Shown: piece after piece, positions 51,076 to 60,050 of the stretch
Layout of the letters: the number at the start of each line of letters is the position of its first letter
Numbering within the stretch: position 1 is the first letter of the stretch
NCBI RefSeq assembly: GCF_000429045.1
Contig: NZ_AUBC01000005.1
Location: forward strand, 47,947-111,946
DNA from: Salinarimonas rosea DSM 21201
GTDB lineage: Bacteria; Pseudomonadota; Alphaproteobacteria; Rhizobiales; Beijerinckiaceae
Reading direction: 5' to 3'
Length of the DNA stretch: 64,000 nt
The notes under the pieces: generated by a model
Seen by the model: only the letters and a program-made list of their open reading frames with translations
Told to the model about the DNA's origin: nothing
The model's database searches: none
Made by a program: the position numbers and the translations under genes

Positions 51076-52025
51076 GCCGCCGGCCGGTCTTCGTCCTGCC
51101 GGACACGAGCGCGGACACGCTCGCCCTCCTCGAGGCGAGCGGCGCCATGGCCCGGCTCGCCGCGGGCGGCGAGGTGCGCGTCCATGTGGGACGCGCGCCG
51201 GACGCCGAGACCTTCGCGCAGCGCATCGCCGAGGCGGACGGCGTGATGCTCGCCTGGGACTTCCCGAGCGCGGCCTTCCCGGCGGCGCCACGGCTCAAGC
51301 GAATCGCCTTCTGCGGCAGCGGGGCCTCGAGCTATGTCGATCTCGCGCTCGCCGCCGCACACGGCGTCGATGTGACGACGGCGCCGGGCTACGGCGATCG
51401 CGCCATCGCCGAGCACGCGCTCGGCCTCGCGCTCGCGACGCTGCGCGCGATCCCCGCCGCGGACGCGACGGTGCGCGCAGGCGGCTGGGAGGTCGCGCAC
51501 CAGGGCCGCGAGCTCTCGGGCGCAATCGTGGGGCTCGTCGGCTGGGGTGGGATCGCCAAGGCCTTCGCGCGCCTCCTCGCGGGTTTCGAGGCGACGATCC
51601 TCGTCCACACGCGCTCGCGCGCGCCGGGCGTGCGCGAGGGAGCGATCGACTTCGTAGCGCTGGACGATCTCCTCGCGCGCGCCGACATCGTCTCCCTCCA
51701 CCTCGCGGCGACGCCGCAGACGGCAGGGATCCTCGACGCGCGCCGGATCGCGGCGATGCACCGGGACGCGATCCTCGTGAACACGGCGCGCGGCGCCCTC
51801 GTGGACGAGGCGGCTCTGATCGAGGCGCTCGCCGAGGAGCGGCTCGCGGGGGCGGGGCTCGATGTGTTCGCCCACGAGCCCCTCGCGGCGGATTCACCGC
51901 TTCGAAGACTGAAGAACGTCGTGCTGACGCCTCACGTCGCGTTTCGTACCAGCGAGGCTCGAACGCGTCTTTACAACAGAGTAGTGGAGAGCTTGGTTTC
52001 GTTTACCGGATACTCGCAATCGTAA
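51072..52025 (+). CDS. D-isomer-specific 2-hydroxyacid dehydrogenase family protein
   Basis: 317 residues, GTG start overlapping the oxidase stop. GLVGWGGIAKAFARLLAGFE binds NAD(P); the catalytic Arg lies in NTARGALVDEAAL, Glu in GLDVFAHEPL and His in LTPHVAFRTSEA. The enzyme interconverts a 2-oxo and a 2-hydroxy acid. As the last gene it may reduce the oxoacid left after amine removal. The next 184 nt (52026-52209) show no convincing gene. Confidence 0.88.
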   Translation: MSRRPVFVLPDTSADTLALLEASGAMARLAAGGEVRVHVGRAPDAETFAQRIAEADGVMLAWDFPSAAFPAAPRLKRIAFCGSGASSYVDLALAAAHGVDVTTAPGYGDRAIAEHALGLALATLRAIPAADATVRAGGWEVAHQGRELSGAIVGLVGWGGIAKAFARLLAGFEATILVHTRSRAPGVREGAIDFVALDDLLARADIVSLHLAATPQTAGILDARRIAAMHRDAILVNTARGALVDEAALIEALAEERLAGAGLDVFAHEPLAADSPLRRLKNVVLTPHVAFRTSEARTRLYNRVVESLVSFTGYSQS

Positions 52026-52209
52026 CGGTTTCGAGATTTGGGCCGCTTTCCGCCCGAAGCCGCCTCCCGGACGCGGGTCCGACTCCAGCGCGTCGGAGGC
52101 GATCACCCGGGCGATCGACCGGTTCCTGCTCGCCTTCGCGATCGACGCCGTATCGGCGGGAAGCCCGATCGATGCTCGTGGCTGCTCGCCGTGGAGCGCG
52201 AGGCGAGAT

Positions 52210-53754
52210 CTAGGCCCCGCTCGCCCCGGGCGGGTGCGTCTGGAACACGGCCGCGTGCCGCTCGCGCAGGACGGACTTCTGCACCTTGCCCATCGTATTG
52301 CGCGGCAGCGCGTCGACCAGGACATAATGGCGTGGCCGCTTGAAGCCGGCGAGGTCGCGCTTGGCCGCGGCTTCGATCGCCGGGAGCGCGAGCGCCTCGC
52401 CGGGCTCGGGCACCAGCACCGCGACGACGCTCTCCCCGAAGTCGGGATGCGGCGCGCCGACGACGGCGCTCTCGCGGACGCCCGGCTGCGCGTCCAGGAA
52501 GAGCTCGATTTCCTTCGGATAGATGTTGTAGCCGCCGGAGATGATCAGGTCCTTCCCACGCCCGACGATGTGCACGTAGCCGCGCGCGTCGATCAGGCCG
52601 AGGTCGCCGGTCACGAAGAAGCCGTCTTCGCGCATGTCCTCCTTGGTCTTCTCCGGCATGCGCCAGTAACCCTCGAAAACGTTGGGTCCGCGCACCTCCA
52701 GGACCCCGATCTCGCCGGCGGGCAGCGGCGCGCCGGTTTCGGCGTGACGCACGCGGATCTCGATCCCGGGCAGGGGGAAGCCCACGGTTCCGGCGCGCCT
52801 CTCCCCCTCGTACGGGTTCGAGGTGTTCATGCTGGTTTCCGTCATCCCATAGCGCTCGAGAATACGATGCCCCGTTCGCGCCGCGAACTGCTCGTGTGTC
52901 TCGGCCAGAAGGGGCGCGGATCCCGAGATGAACAGCCGCATATGGCCGACGAGATCGCGCGTGAAACGGGGATCGTCGAGCAGGCGCGTGTAGAAGGTCG
53001 GCACGCCCATCATGGCGGTCGCGCGCGGCAGGCCCTCGAGGACCCGCTCGATCTCGAACCTGGGCAGGAAGATCATCGACCCGCCGGCGAGCAGCGTCAC
53101 GTTCGTTGCGACGAACAAGCCGTGGCTGTGGAAGATCGGAAGCGCGTGCAGCAGCACGTCGTCGGGGCCGAAGCGCCAGATATCGACCAGGGTTTCGGCG
53201 TTCGAGAGAAGGTTGCGATGCGTCAGCATCGCGCCCTTGGACCGCCCCGTCGTGCCCGAGGTGTAGACGAGCGCGGCAAGATCGTCCTCCTCGCGCGAGA
53301 CGGTATCGAAGTGCGCCCCCTGCGCCGCCGCGAGGTCGGCGAGCGTGCCATCGCCCGCGACGCCGAGGGTGCGCAGGGCGCAGCCGGCCTCGGCCGCGAT
53401 CGACCGCAGCGTCTCCTCCTCCGCCGGGTCGCAGACGAGCAGCGCCGCCTCGCTGTCGCCGACGAAGTAGGCGAGCTCGGAGGGCGTATAGGCGGTGTTG
53501 AGCGGCAGGAAGACCACGCCGGCGCGCACACAGGCCGCGTAGAGCGCGAGCGCGTCCGGGGACTTCTGGATGTGGACCGCGACCCTGTCGCCCGGTCGCA
53601 CGCCGAGTGCGGCGAGCGCGTTCGCGATGCGCGCCGCTTGCGCGAGAAAGGCGCCATGGCTCAGGACGGAGGCGTCGGGCAGGTGCAGAAAAACCGCTTC
53701 GCGACCCGCGTGAGGGGCGAAGAGAGCGTCGTTGAGCGGATTGCCCATCCTCAT
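52210..53754 (-). CDS. Malonyl-CoA synthetase-like acyl-CoA ligase (MatB type)
   Basis: 514-residue ANL-superfamily ligase. ALVYTSGTTGRSKGAMLTH is the AMP-binding P-loop, RATAMMGVPTFYTRLL the segment typical of malonyl-CoA synthetases, then ILERYGMTETSM, GDLGLIDARGY and the catalytic Lys region PRNTMGKVQKSVLR. It forms acyl-CoA (malonyl- or methylmalonyl-CoA) from the acid, ATP and CoA. ATG 53752-53754 follows AAAGGA; an ATG at 53748 is also possible. It is 36 nt after the GntR gene in the same direction. Confidence 0.85.
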   Translation of the reverse strand: MRMGNPLNDALFAPHAGREAVFLHLPDASVLSHGAFLAQAARIANALAALGVRPGDRVAVHIQKSPDALALYAACVRAGVVFLPLNTAYTPSELAYFVGDSEAALLVCDPAEEETLRSIAAEAGCALRTLGVAGDGTLADLAAAQGAHFDTVSREEDDLAALVYTSGTTGRSKGAMLTHRNLLSNAETLVDIWRFGPDDVLLHALPIFHSHGLFVATNVTLLAGGSMIFLPRFEIERVLEGLPRATAMMGVPTFYTRLLDDPRFTRDLVGHMRLFISGSAPLLAETHEQFAARTGHRILERYGMTETSMNTSNPYEGERRAGTVGFPLPGIEIRVRHAETGAPLPAGEIGVLEVRGPNVFEGYWRMPEKTKEDMREDGFFVTGDLGLIDARGYVHIVGRGKDLIISGGYNIYPKEIELFLDAQPGVRESAVVGAPHPDFGESVVAVLVPEPGEALALPAIEAAAKRDLAGFKRPRHYVLVDALPRNTMGKVQKSVLRERHAAVFQTHPPGASGA

Positions 53755-53790
53755 CGATCCTTTCGGTACGCACTCGCCGCGAGGGAGCGC

Positions 53791-54501
53791 CTACGTTCCA
53801 GCCGCCCGCTCGACCGGGCTGTGATCCTCGACCATGCCCGTGTAGCGGACGAACCCCGCCACGATGTGCTCCTGGGCGGCCCTCTGCGCGCCCTCGGGGT
53901 CCCCGGCCTCGACGGCGGCGAAGATCGCGCCGTGCTCGGCGAGCGATTGCGCGATGTTCGTCGCGATCGACAGCCCGCGCCGACGGAACAGGTGCATCTC
54001 CCGCACGAGGTTGTCGTACATCGTCTTGGCCTTCGGGTTGCGCGCGGCCTGCAGCAGCATGTCGTGGAAGGCGATGTTCAGCGTGTAGTAGGCCTCGCGG
54101 TCGTCGCGGTCGCGCACGCCCTCCATCGTCCCGAGGTTGTGGCGCAGCCGCTCGATCAGCTCCCGCTCGTCGCCCTCGCGGACCCGCCGCGCCGCCGCGG
54201 CGCAGGCCATGGCGAAGATCGCGCCGCGCAGCTCGTAGAGGTTCCGCACCTCCTCCAGCGTGGTCAGGTGGACGTAGGCGCCGCGGTTCGCGATGAGGTC
54301 GATGAGCCCGGAATCCGCCAACGAGCGGATCGCCTCGCGCACGGTGCCCCTGCTCACGCCCATGGCGTTCGCCAGCACCGCCTCGTTGAGCTTCTCTCCC
54401 GCAGCCAGCTCGCCCGCGACGATCATGCGCTCGAGCTCCGAGCGCACCTCCGCGGCCAACGTCGCGCGTCGCGCGCCGATCGTGTTCACATTCATCGTCA
54501 T
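53791..54501 (-). CDS. GntR-family transcriptional regulator (FCD type)
   Basis: About 236 residues: winged HTH at 5-75 (NEAVLANAMGVSRGTVREAI) and FCD domain (NLYELRGAIFAMACAAAAR, LNIAFHDMLLQAARN, AEHGAIFAAVEAGD, AAQEHIVAG). The start is ATG 54501 or ATG 54495; an earlier ATG at 54540 lies in the promoter. It heads the unit with the acyl-CoA ligase and is divergent from the CoA-transferase operon. A TTGACA on the minus strand (54532-54537) and CATATG dyads mark the shared control region. Confidence 0.85.
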   Translation of the reverse strand: MTMNVNTIGARRATLAAEVRSELERMIVAGELAAGEKLNEAVLANAMGVSRGTVREAIRSLADSGLIDLIANRGAYVHLTTLEEVRNLYELRGAIFAMACAAAARRVREGDERELIERLRHNLGTMEGVRDRDDREAYYTLNIAFHDMLLQAARNPKAKTMYDNLVREMHLFRRRGLSIATNIAQSLAEHGAIFAAVEAGDPEGAQRAAQEHIVAGFVRYTGMVEDHSPVERAAGT

Positions 54502-54502
54502 G

Positions 54503-54593
54503 AGCACATATGAGCTACGCCCCCTCCATGTTGTCAACAATCAGCATTCGTATTGTCATCCGCTGGATGTTGGCTTACACGAGCATATGGCAC
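54503..54593. promoter_or_regulatory. Divergent control region with CATATG dyads and a TTGTCAACAA element
   Basis: AGCACATATGAGCT (54503-54516, one mismatched pair) lies by the GntR start. CGAG...CTCG around a CATATG lies about 30 nt before the CoA-transferase start (about 54580-54595). TTGTCAACAA (54531-54540) contains the minus-strand -35. Symmetric placement by both genes suggests autoregulation plus control of the divergent operon. Confidence 0.4.
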
Positions 54594-54614
54594 TCGATCC
54601 AGCGGAGATGCACC

Positions 54615-55853
54615 ATGGCTGAGGATACGACCGGGCGACGGAGCGGAATTGGCGCTTCTCGCGCCGAGCCGAGCATCCCTGCAGCCAGCACGGCTCTTGC
54701 GGGCCTGCGCGTTCTCGACCTGACCCGCGTGCGATCCGGCCCGACATGCGTGCGCCAGCTCGCCGACTGGGGCGCCGACGTGATCAAGATCGAGGCGCCG
54801 GTCGACGCCGCCGAGCTCGGCGGCCCGCGCTCCGGGCCCGACTTCCAGAATCTGCATCGCAACAAGCGCAGCATGACCCTCGACCTGAAGTCCGAGGCCG
54901 GGCTCGCCGCATTCCGCAAGCTCGCCGACACGGCCGACGTCGTCGTCGAGAATTTCCGCCCGGACGTGAAGGATCGGCTCGGGATCGGCTACGAGACGCT
55001 GGCGAGCACCAATGCCGGGCTGATCTACGCCTCGATCTCGGGCTTCGGGCAGGACGGGCCCTACGCCAAGCGTCCCGGCTTCGATCAGATCGCCCAGGGC
55101 ATGGGCGGGCTGATGTCGATCACGGGCAAGCCCGGGGACGGGCCGATGCGCGTCGGCATCCCGATCGCCGACCTCTGCGCAGGGCTCCTCGCGGCGCAGG
55201 GCATCCTCGTCGCGCTCCACGAGCGGCAGCGCTCGGGACGCGGCCAATGGGTCCAGACCTCGCTCTTGCAGGCGCAGGTCTTCATGCTGGACTTCCAGGC
55301 GGCACGCTATCTCGTCGACGGCGTCGTCCCGAAGCAGGCCGGCAACAATCACCCGACCTCGATCCCCACCGGCGTGTTCCGCACCGCCGACGGCCACATG
55401 AACATCGCGGTTGCCGGCGCCAGCATCTGGGCCCGCTTCGCCGAGGCCATGGGCCGGCCCGACTGGCTCGGCGATCCGCGCTTCGCCACCGCGCCCGCGC
55501 GATCGGACAACCGCGATGCGCTCACCGCCGAGATCGAGGCGATCACGACCCGCAGCCCCACCGCGGAGTGGATCACGATCTTCAACGAGGCCGGCGTTCC
55601 CGCCGGTGAGATCAACGATGTCTCGCAGGTCTTCGCCGATCCGCAGGTGCAGCATCTCGAGCTCGCCCAGCCGGTACACAGCCAGGAGCGCGGCGACACC
55701 CGGCTCGTCGGTCAGCCGATCCGGATGAGCCGCACCCCCAGCCGCATCGCGGCGCCGCCGCCACTCGCCGGCCAGCACGCGCGCGAAATCCTCGCCGAGC
55801 TCGGCTACCGCGAGGACGAGATCGACGCGCTGAAGCGCGACGGCGTCATCTGA
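54615..55853 (+). CDS. CaiB/BaiF family III CoA-transferase
   Basis: 412-residue family III CoA-transferase. LAGLRVLDLTRVRSGPTCVR and the LADWGADVIKIEAP block bind CoA; Asp157 in KRPGFDQIAQGMGG is the catalytic carboxylate that forms the acyl-enzyme anhydride. WVQTSLLQAQVF and HPTSIPTGVFRTADG follow the family pattern. ATG 54615 is preceded by GGAG; the frame from 54510 is promoter DNA. It moves CoA from a donor such as succinyl-CoA to a carboxylate, for the crotonase encoded 14 nt later. Confidence 0.9.
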   Translation: MAEDTTGRRSGIGASRAEPSIPAASTALAGLRVLDLTRVRSGPTCVRQLADWGADVIKIEAPVDAAELGGPRSGPDFQNLHRNKRSMTLDLKSEAGLAAFRKLADTADVVVENFRPDVKDRLGIGYETLASTNAGLIYASISGFGQDGPYAKRPGFDQIAQGMGGLMSITGKPGDGPMRVGIPIADLCAGLLAAQGILVALHERQRSGRGQWVQTSLLQAQVFMLDFQAARYLVDGVVPKQAGNNHPTSIPTGVFRTADGHMNIAVAGASIWARFAEAMGRPDWLGDPRFATAPARSDNRDALTAEIEAITTRSPTAEWITIFNEAGVPAGEINDVSQVFADPQVQHLELAQPVHSQERGDTRLVGQPIRMSRTPSRIAAPPPLAGQHAREILAELGYREDEIDALKRDGVI

Positions 55854-55867
55854 AGAAGGGACCCATC

Positions 55868-56653
55868 ATGACCGACAAGATCATCACCCGGCAGGAGGGC
55901 GACATCGCCCGGATCGTCTTCAACCAGCCGGAGAAGCGCAACGCCGTCTCGCTGGAAATGTGGGAGGCGGTGGAGGCGGCGGTCGGCCGCTTCGCCGACG
56001 ACCCGACGGTCCGCATCCTCATCCTCTCGGGGGCGGGCGGAAAGGCCTTCGTCTCGGGCGCCGACGTGTCCAAGTTCGAGAGCGAACGCGCCAGCGAGGA
56101 GGCGGTGGCGCACTACAATGCCACGACGAAGCGCGTCTACGACCTGGTCGAGGCCTTCCCCAAGCCGACCATCGCGCAGATCGACGGCTTCTGCGTCGGG
56201 GGCGGCGTCGCGCTGGCGCTGTGCTGTGACCTCAGGATCTGCGGGACGGGCTCGAACTTCGCCATTCCAGCAGCCAAGCTCGGCCTCGGCTACGGCTATT
56301 CCGGCCTCAAGCGCCTGGTAGACGTCGTCGGCCCGGCCTTCGCGAAGGAGATCTTCTTCACCGCCCGCCGTTTCGACGCCGAGGAAGCGCGGACCATGGG
56401 TCTCGTCAACCGCGTCGTTCCCGACGGCGAGGTGGAGGCCGCGGCGGAAGAGACCGCTCGGATGATCGCCGCCAATGCGCCGATGACCGTCGCCTCGGTC
56501 AAGTTCATCGTCGGCCAGACGCTGGTGCCGGAGAGCCAGCGCGATCTCGACGCCTGCGAGGCCCGCGTGAACGCCTGCTTCGGCAGCCGGGACTACGTCG
56601 AGGGTCGTCGCGCCTTCCTGGAAAAGCGCAAGCCGAACTTCGTGGGGGCGTGA
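55868..56653 (+). CDS. Crotonase-family (enoyl-CoA hydratase/isomerase-like) protein
   Basis: 261-residue crotonase. AGGKAFVSGADVSKFES holds the CoA-enolate oxyanion hole, and DGFCVGGGVALALCCDLRIC follows. The two glutamates of classical hydratase (GGGCEL and PEI) are replaced: GGGVAL and PAAKLG. It may therefore be an isomerase, hydrolase, lyase or C-C hydrolase rather than a hydratase. The C-terminal DYVEGRRAFLEKRKPNFVG is conserved in family members. The stop overlaps the thioesterase start (TGATG). Confidence 0.85.
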   Translation: MTDKIITRQEGDIARIVFNQPEKRNAVSLEMWEAVEAAVGRFADDPTVRILILSGAGGKAFVSGADVSKFESERASEEAVAHYNATTKRVYDLVEAFPKPTIAQIDGFCVGGGVALALCCDLRICGTGSNFAIPAAKLGLGYGYSGLKRLVDVVGPAFAKEIFFTARRFDAEEARTMGLVNRVVPDGEVEAAAEETARMIAANAPMTVASVKFIVGQTLVPESQRDLDACEARVNACFGSRDYVEGRRAFLEKRKPNFVGA

Positions 56654-57123
56654 TGTCGGGCCCTTCGCGACACGTCGACCCCGAGGACGCGCACGCGCAT
56701 GTCGCACGTGCGCTCGACGGGCACGCGCAGGATTTCGAGACCTTCTTCCTCGCCCGCTTCATCGGGCTGTCCTTCGCCTACCTCCCCGCAGAGGCCCCGG
56801 ACGCAGACAAGGAGGTCTGCCTCGTCACCTTCCCGGTCAGCGAGATGCTGAAGAACCCGCAGGGCTCGCTGCACGGCGGGGTGATGGCGACGGCGATGGA
56901 CATCTCGATGGGCCACCTGGTCAAGAAGGTCGCCGGCGCGGGCGCAACGATCGAGATGAAGATCCAGTACATGCGCCCCGTCGTCGACGGCCCGGTGACC
57001 TGCGAGGGGCGCTTCACCAAGCGCGGGCGGACGCTTTCCTTCATGGAGAGCCGGCTGTACGGAGAGGACGGCAAGCTGGCCGCGCTCGCCACCGCCACGT
57101 GGAAGATGGCCGAAACGGCCTGA
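56653..57123 (+). CDS. PaaI-type hotdog-fold thioesterase
   Basis: 156 residues with the PaaI pattern: MLKNPQGSLHGGVMATAMDI (HGG(V/M) active loop), then a five-stranded sheet ending FMESRLYGEDGKLAALATATW. It hydrolyses acyl-CoA thioesters, probably the CoA product of the two preceding enzymes. ATG 56653 overlaps the crotonase stop; a GTG at 56650 would add one residue. It is separated from the aminotransferase gene by 17 nt. Confidence 0.85.
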   Translation: MSGPSRHVDPEDAHAHVARALDGHAQDFETFFLARFIGLSFAYLPAEAPDADKEVCLVTFPVSEMLKNPQGSLHGGVMATAMDISMGHLVKKVAGAGATIEMKIQYMRPVVDGPVTCEGRFTKRGRTLSFMESRLYGEDGKLAALATATWKMAETA

Positions 57124-57140
57124 CCGGAGACATACGCCCG

Positions 57141-58397
57141 ATGCTCGCGTCCAAGCCCGGCCTCCTCGACGAGGTCCGCTCCCGCTTCGCCCATGTCGAC
57201 AGCTGTCCCTTCGAGGGAGAGCGGGTCTTCTTCGAGAACGCCGGCGGCGCGCTGACCCTGAAGAGCGTCGTCGACAGCTCGGCGCGTTTCGCGGCGATCC
57301 CGGACAACCAGGGCCGCGACAACCCGGCCTCGAAGGCGCTGCAGGCGATCATCGACCGCGCCAAGGAGGACATGCGGGTCTTCTTCAACGCGCCGGGCGG
57401 CACGTTCTTCGTGGGCGAGAGCGGCACGGAGCTGCTCTTCCGGCTGATCTCGGCCGCCTGCCTGGGCACGCCGGCCGGCCGCGTGCTCGGCTCGACGCTG
57501 GAGCACCCCGCGAGCCGCAGCGCCGCCGCGCGCTGGGCCGAGGTCGCCGGCAAGCCCCACGTCCTCGTCGCCCACGACGACGCGACGGGCTCGATCGACC
57601 CGGCGCACTACGCGCCGCAGATCACCCCGGACACCCGCGTCGCGACCATCATCCACACCTCGCCCGTCACCGGCATGGGCACCGACGTGGCCGCCGTCGC
57701 GGCCGCGATCCGTGGGGTGGCGCCCGAGTGCTTCATCATCGTCGACGGCATCCAGCACGCCGCGCACGGGCGGCTCGATCTCGCCGGCTACGGCGTCGAC
57801 GGCTACGTGGTGTCGCCCTACAAGATGTTCTCGCGCCACGGCTACGGCGTCGCCTGGGTGTCCGACCGCCTCGCCGCCCTGCCCCACGACCATCTGGCGA
57901 ACGCGCCCGGGGAGCCCTGGGAGCTCGGCACGCGCGACACCGGCGCCTACGCGACCTTCTCCGACGTCGTCGCCTATTTCGAGTGGCTCGGCGCGCAGGT
58001 CACCGAGGCAACCGACCGCCGCGCCAGGATCGTGGCCGCCGGCGAGGCGATCCACGCCCACGAGGCCGCGCTGACGCAGGCGATGATCCACGGCGTCGGG
58101 AATCTCCCCGGCCTCGCCGATCTCCCGGGCGTGAGCATCCTCAACGGGGCGGACAACGCGCGGCGCGAGGGGCTCGTCGCGCTCACCGTCGAGGGCATGC
58201 CGGCGCCCGACGTCGTCGCGAAGCTGCGCGAGCGCGGCATCCGCACCCATACCCGGAAGGCTGATCACTATTCCGGCAACATCCTCCGCCCGCTCGGGCT
58301 GTCGTCCTGCGTGCGGGTCTCGATGTGCCACTACAACACCGAGGCCGAGGTGGCGCGGTTCATCACGGCGATGCGGGAGATCGCGGACGGCGCGTGA
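57141..58397 (+). CDS. Class V aminotransferase (cysteine desulfurase-like)
   Basis: 418-residue PLP enzyme of the cysteine desulfurase-like group. The Schiff-base lysine is Lys228 (VVSPYKMFSRHG), with Asp202 and His206 in IIVDGIQHAAHG. The N-terminal FFENAGGALTLKSVV and LGSTLEHPASRSAAARW segments are typical. No desulfurase-type mobile Cys loop is obvious, so a lyase, epimerase or transaminase reaction is possible. ATG 57141 is chosen from CGGAGA upstream and the family start. It ends the CoA-transferase operon and converges on tctA of system 5 across 81 nt. Confidence 0.84.
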   Translation: MLASKPGLLDEVRSRFAHVDSCPFEGERVFFENAGGALTLKSVVDSSARFAAIPDNQGRDNPASKALQAIIDRAKEDMRVFFNAPGGTFFVGESGTELLFRLISAACLGTPAGRVLGSTLEHPASRSAAARWAEVAGKPHVLVAHDDATGSIDPAHYAPQITPDTRVATIIHTSPVTGMGTDVAAVAAAIRGVAPECFIIVDGIQHAAHGRLDLAGYGVDGYVVSPYKMFSRHGYGVAWVSDRLAALPHDHLANAPGEPWELGTRDTGAYATFSDVVAYFEWLGAQVTEATDRRARIVAAGEAIHAHEAALTQAMIHGVGNLPGLADLPGVSILNGADNARREGLVALTVEGMPAPDVVAKLRERGIRTHTRKADHYSGNILRPLGLSSCVRVSMCHYNTEAEVARFITAMREIADGA

Positions 58398-58478
58398 GCG
58401 CGCCCGCTCCGCCCGCCTGCCCGCGAGCAGGACGGGACGGGACGGCTCGCGGCGTCGCACGGGCGCGCCGGCGCGGCC

Positions 58479-60002
58479 TCAGCCGCCCGCCTTCGCGGCC
58501 GCACCGGCCGCGCGGCTCAGCTTCTGGAAGAGCGGCACGAGGCCCAGCAGGACGACGGTCAGCGCGAGGATCCAGAGCGATGCGGGCCTGTCGACGAAGA
58601 TCATGAAGGAGCCGCGCGAGATGGTCATCGTCTGGCGAAGCGCCTCCTCGGCCAGCGGCCCGAGCACCAGCGCGAGCACGAGCGCGGCCGGCGAGAAGCC
58701 GTAGAGCCGCATGAAGAAGCCGACGATCCCGGCGGCGAACATCAGCCAGGTCTCGATGAACGAGGCGTGGACGCTGAAGGTCCCGAGCGCGCAGATGACC
58801 ACGATGGCGGGTGCGAGCAGGCGGTAGGGCACCTTCAGCAGCAGCACGAAGAGCGGGATCGCGAAGATGCTGATCGCGAGCAGCGCCATATTGCCGAGAT
58901 ACATGGAGGCGATCAGTCCCCAGGCCAGCTCGGGATTCTGCGCCATGAAGAGCGGCCCCGGCCTCAAGCCCCAGAGCAGGAAGGCGGCGAGCAGCACCGC
59001 GGTCGAGGCCGAGCCCGGAATGCCGAGCGTGAGCAGCGGGATCATCGCGCCCGACGATGCCGCGTTGTTCGCGGTCTCGGGCGCGACGAGGCCCGCCATC
59101 TCGCCCTGGCCGAACTTCTCCGGGGTTTTCGATACGGAGCGCTCGAGCGAGTAGGCCATGAGCGAGGCGATCGTCGCCCCCGCCCCCGGGATGACGCCCA
59201 CGACGAAGCCCAGGATCGACCCGCGGACCATCGTCCAGCGGGTGGAGATCCAGTCCATGCGGTCGGGCCAGAAGCGCTTCTCCTTCTGGAACTGCACGAT
59301 CGAGCCCGCACCCTGCCGGTGCAGGCCGATGTAGAACGCGTAGAACAGCTCGCCCAGCCCGAACAGGCCGATGGCGACGGGTATGAAGTAGATGCCGCCG
59401 ATCAGCTCGGCCGAGCCGAAGGTGTAGCGCCCCTGCCCGGTCTCGAGGTCGACCCCCACGGTGCCGAGCGCGAAGCCGACGAGGGCCGAGAGGCAGCCGA
59501 GCTTCCAGTTCGCGCCGATCATGACGATGAGCGTCAGCATGCCCATCGAGGCCAGGAGGAAGTATTCCGGCGGGCCGAAGCTGCGCGAGACCTGGGAGAA
59601 CATCGGGGCGAGGATGGTGATCAGCACGACGCCGACGGTGCCGCCCACGAAGGACGCCACGGCCTGCATCACGAGGGCAGGCCCCGCCCGCCCGTTCTTG
59701 GCGAGCGGAAAGCCGTCGAAGGTGCTCGCGACCGTCGCCGATTCGCCGGGCGTGTTCAGGAGGATCGACGTGATCGTGCCGCCGTACATGGCACCGTAGT
59801 AGATCGCGGCGAGCATCATGATCGCCCCGATCGGGTCCATGCCGAAGGTGACCGGAAGCAGGATCGCGAGCCCGGCCGACGGGCCGAAGCCGGGTATGAC
59901 GCCCACGATCATTCCCACCATCGCGCCGACGAGGAGGTAGAGCAGGTTGATCGGGGTGATGGCCAGCGAGAGGCCCATCACGAGATCCGCGAAGATGTCC
60001 AT
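58479..60002 (-). CDS. tctA: Tripartite tricarboxylate transporter large permease TctA, system 5
   Basis: 507-residue, about 12-helix permease. GVIPGFGPSAGLAILLPVT (about residues 33-51) and YYGAMYGGTITSILLNTPGE are the signature blocks of the same subtype as systems 1 and 3; GVIPGAGATIASLMAYSLER is the second-half repeat. It is the last gene of a minus-strand tctC-tctB-tctA operon, 48 nt after tctB. Confidence 0.92.
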   Translation of the reverse strand: MDIFADLVMGLSLAITPINLLYLLVGAMVGMIVGVIPGFGPSAGLAILLPVTFGMDPIGAIMMLAAIYYGAMYGGTITSILLNTPGESATVASTFDGFPLAKNGRAGPALVMQAVASFVGGTVGVVLITILAPMFSQVSRSFGPPEYFLLASMGMLTLIVMIGANWKLGCLSALVGFALGTVGVDLETGQGRYTFGSAELIGGIYFIPVAIGLFGLGELFYAFYIGLHRQGAGSIVQFQKEKRFWPDRMDWISTRWTMVRGSILGFVVGVIPGAGATIASLMAYSLERSVSKTPEKFGQGEMAGLVAPETANNAASSGAMIPLLTLGIPGSASTAVLLAAFLLWGLRPGPLFMAQNPELAWGLIASMYLGNMALLAISIFAIPLFVLLLKVPYRLLAPAIVVICALGTFSVHASFIETWLMFAAGIVGFFMRLYGFSPAALVLALVLGPLAEEALRQTMTISRGSFMIFVDRPASLWILALTVVLLGLVPLFQKLSRAAGAAAKAGG

Positions 60003-60050
60003 CGAGCCCCCTCTGAGCGGCAGCCGTGCGGGCGCCGATCCGGATCGCAG

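Noticed and set aside
52026-52209. Possible gene remnant between the 2-hydroxyacid dehydrogenase and acyl-CoA ligase genes
   Set aside because: One frame gives a helix-like stretch (SEAITRAIDRFLLAFAIDAV), but there is no start with a ribosome site and no family match; too short to call.
58398-58478. Terminator between the aminotransferase and tctA (system 5) genes
   Set aside because: Only a 5-bp CCTGC/GCAGG stem is visible, without a T-run; too weak to annotate.
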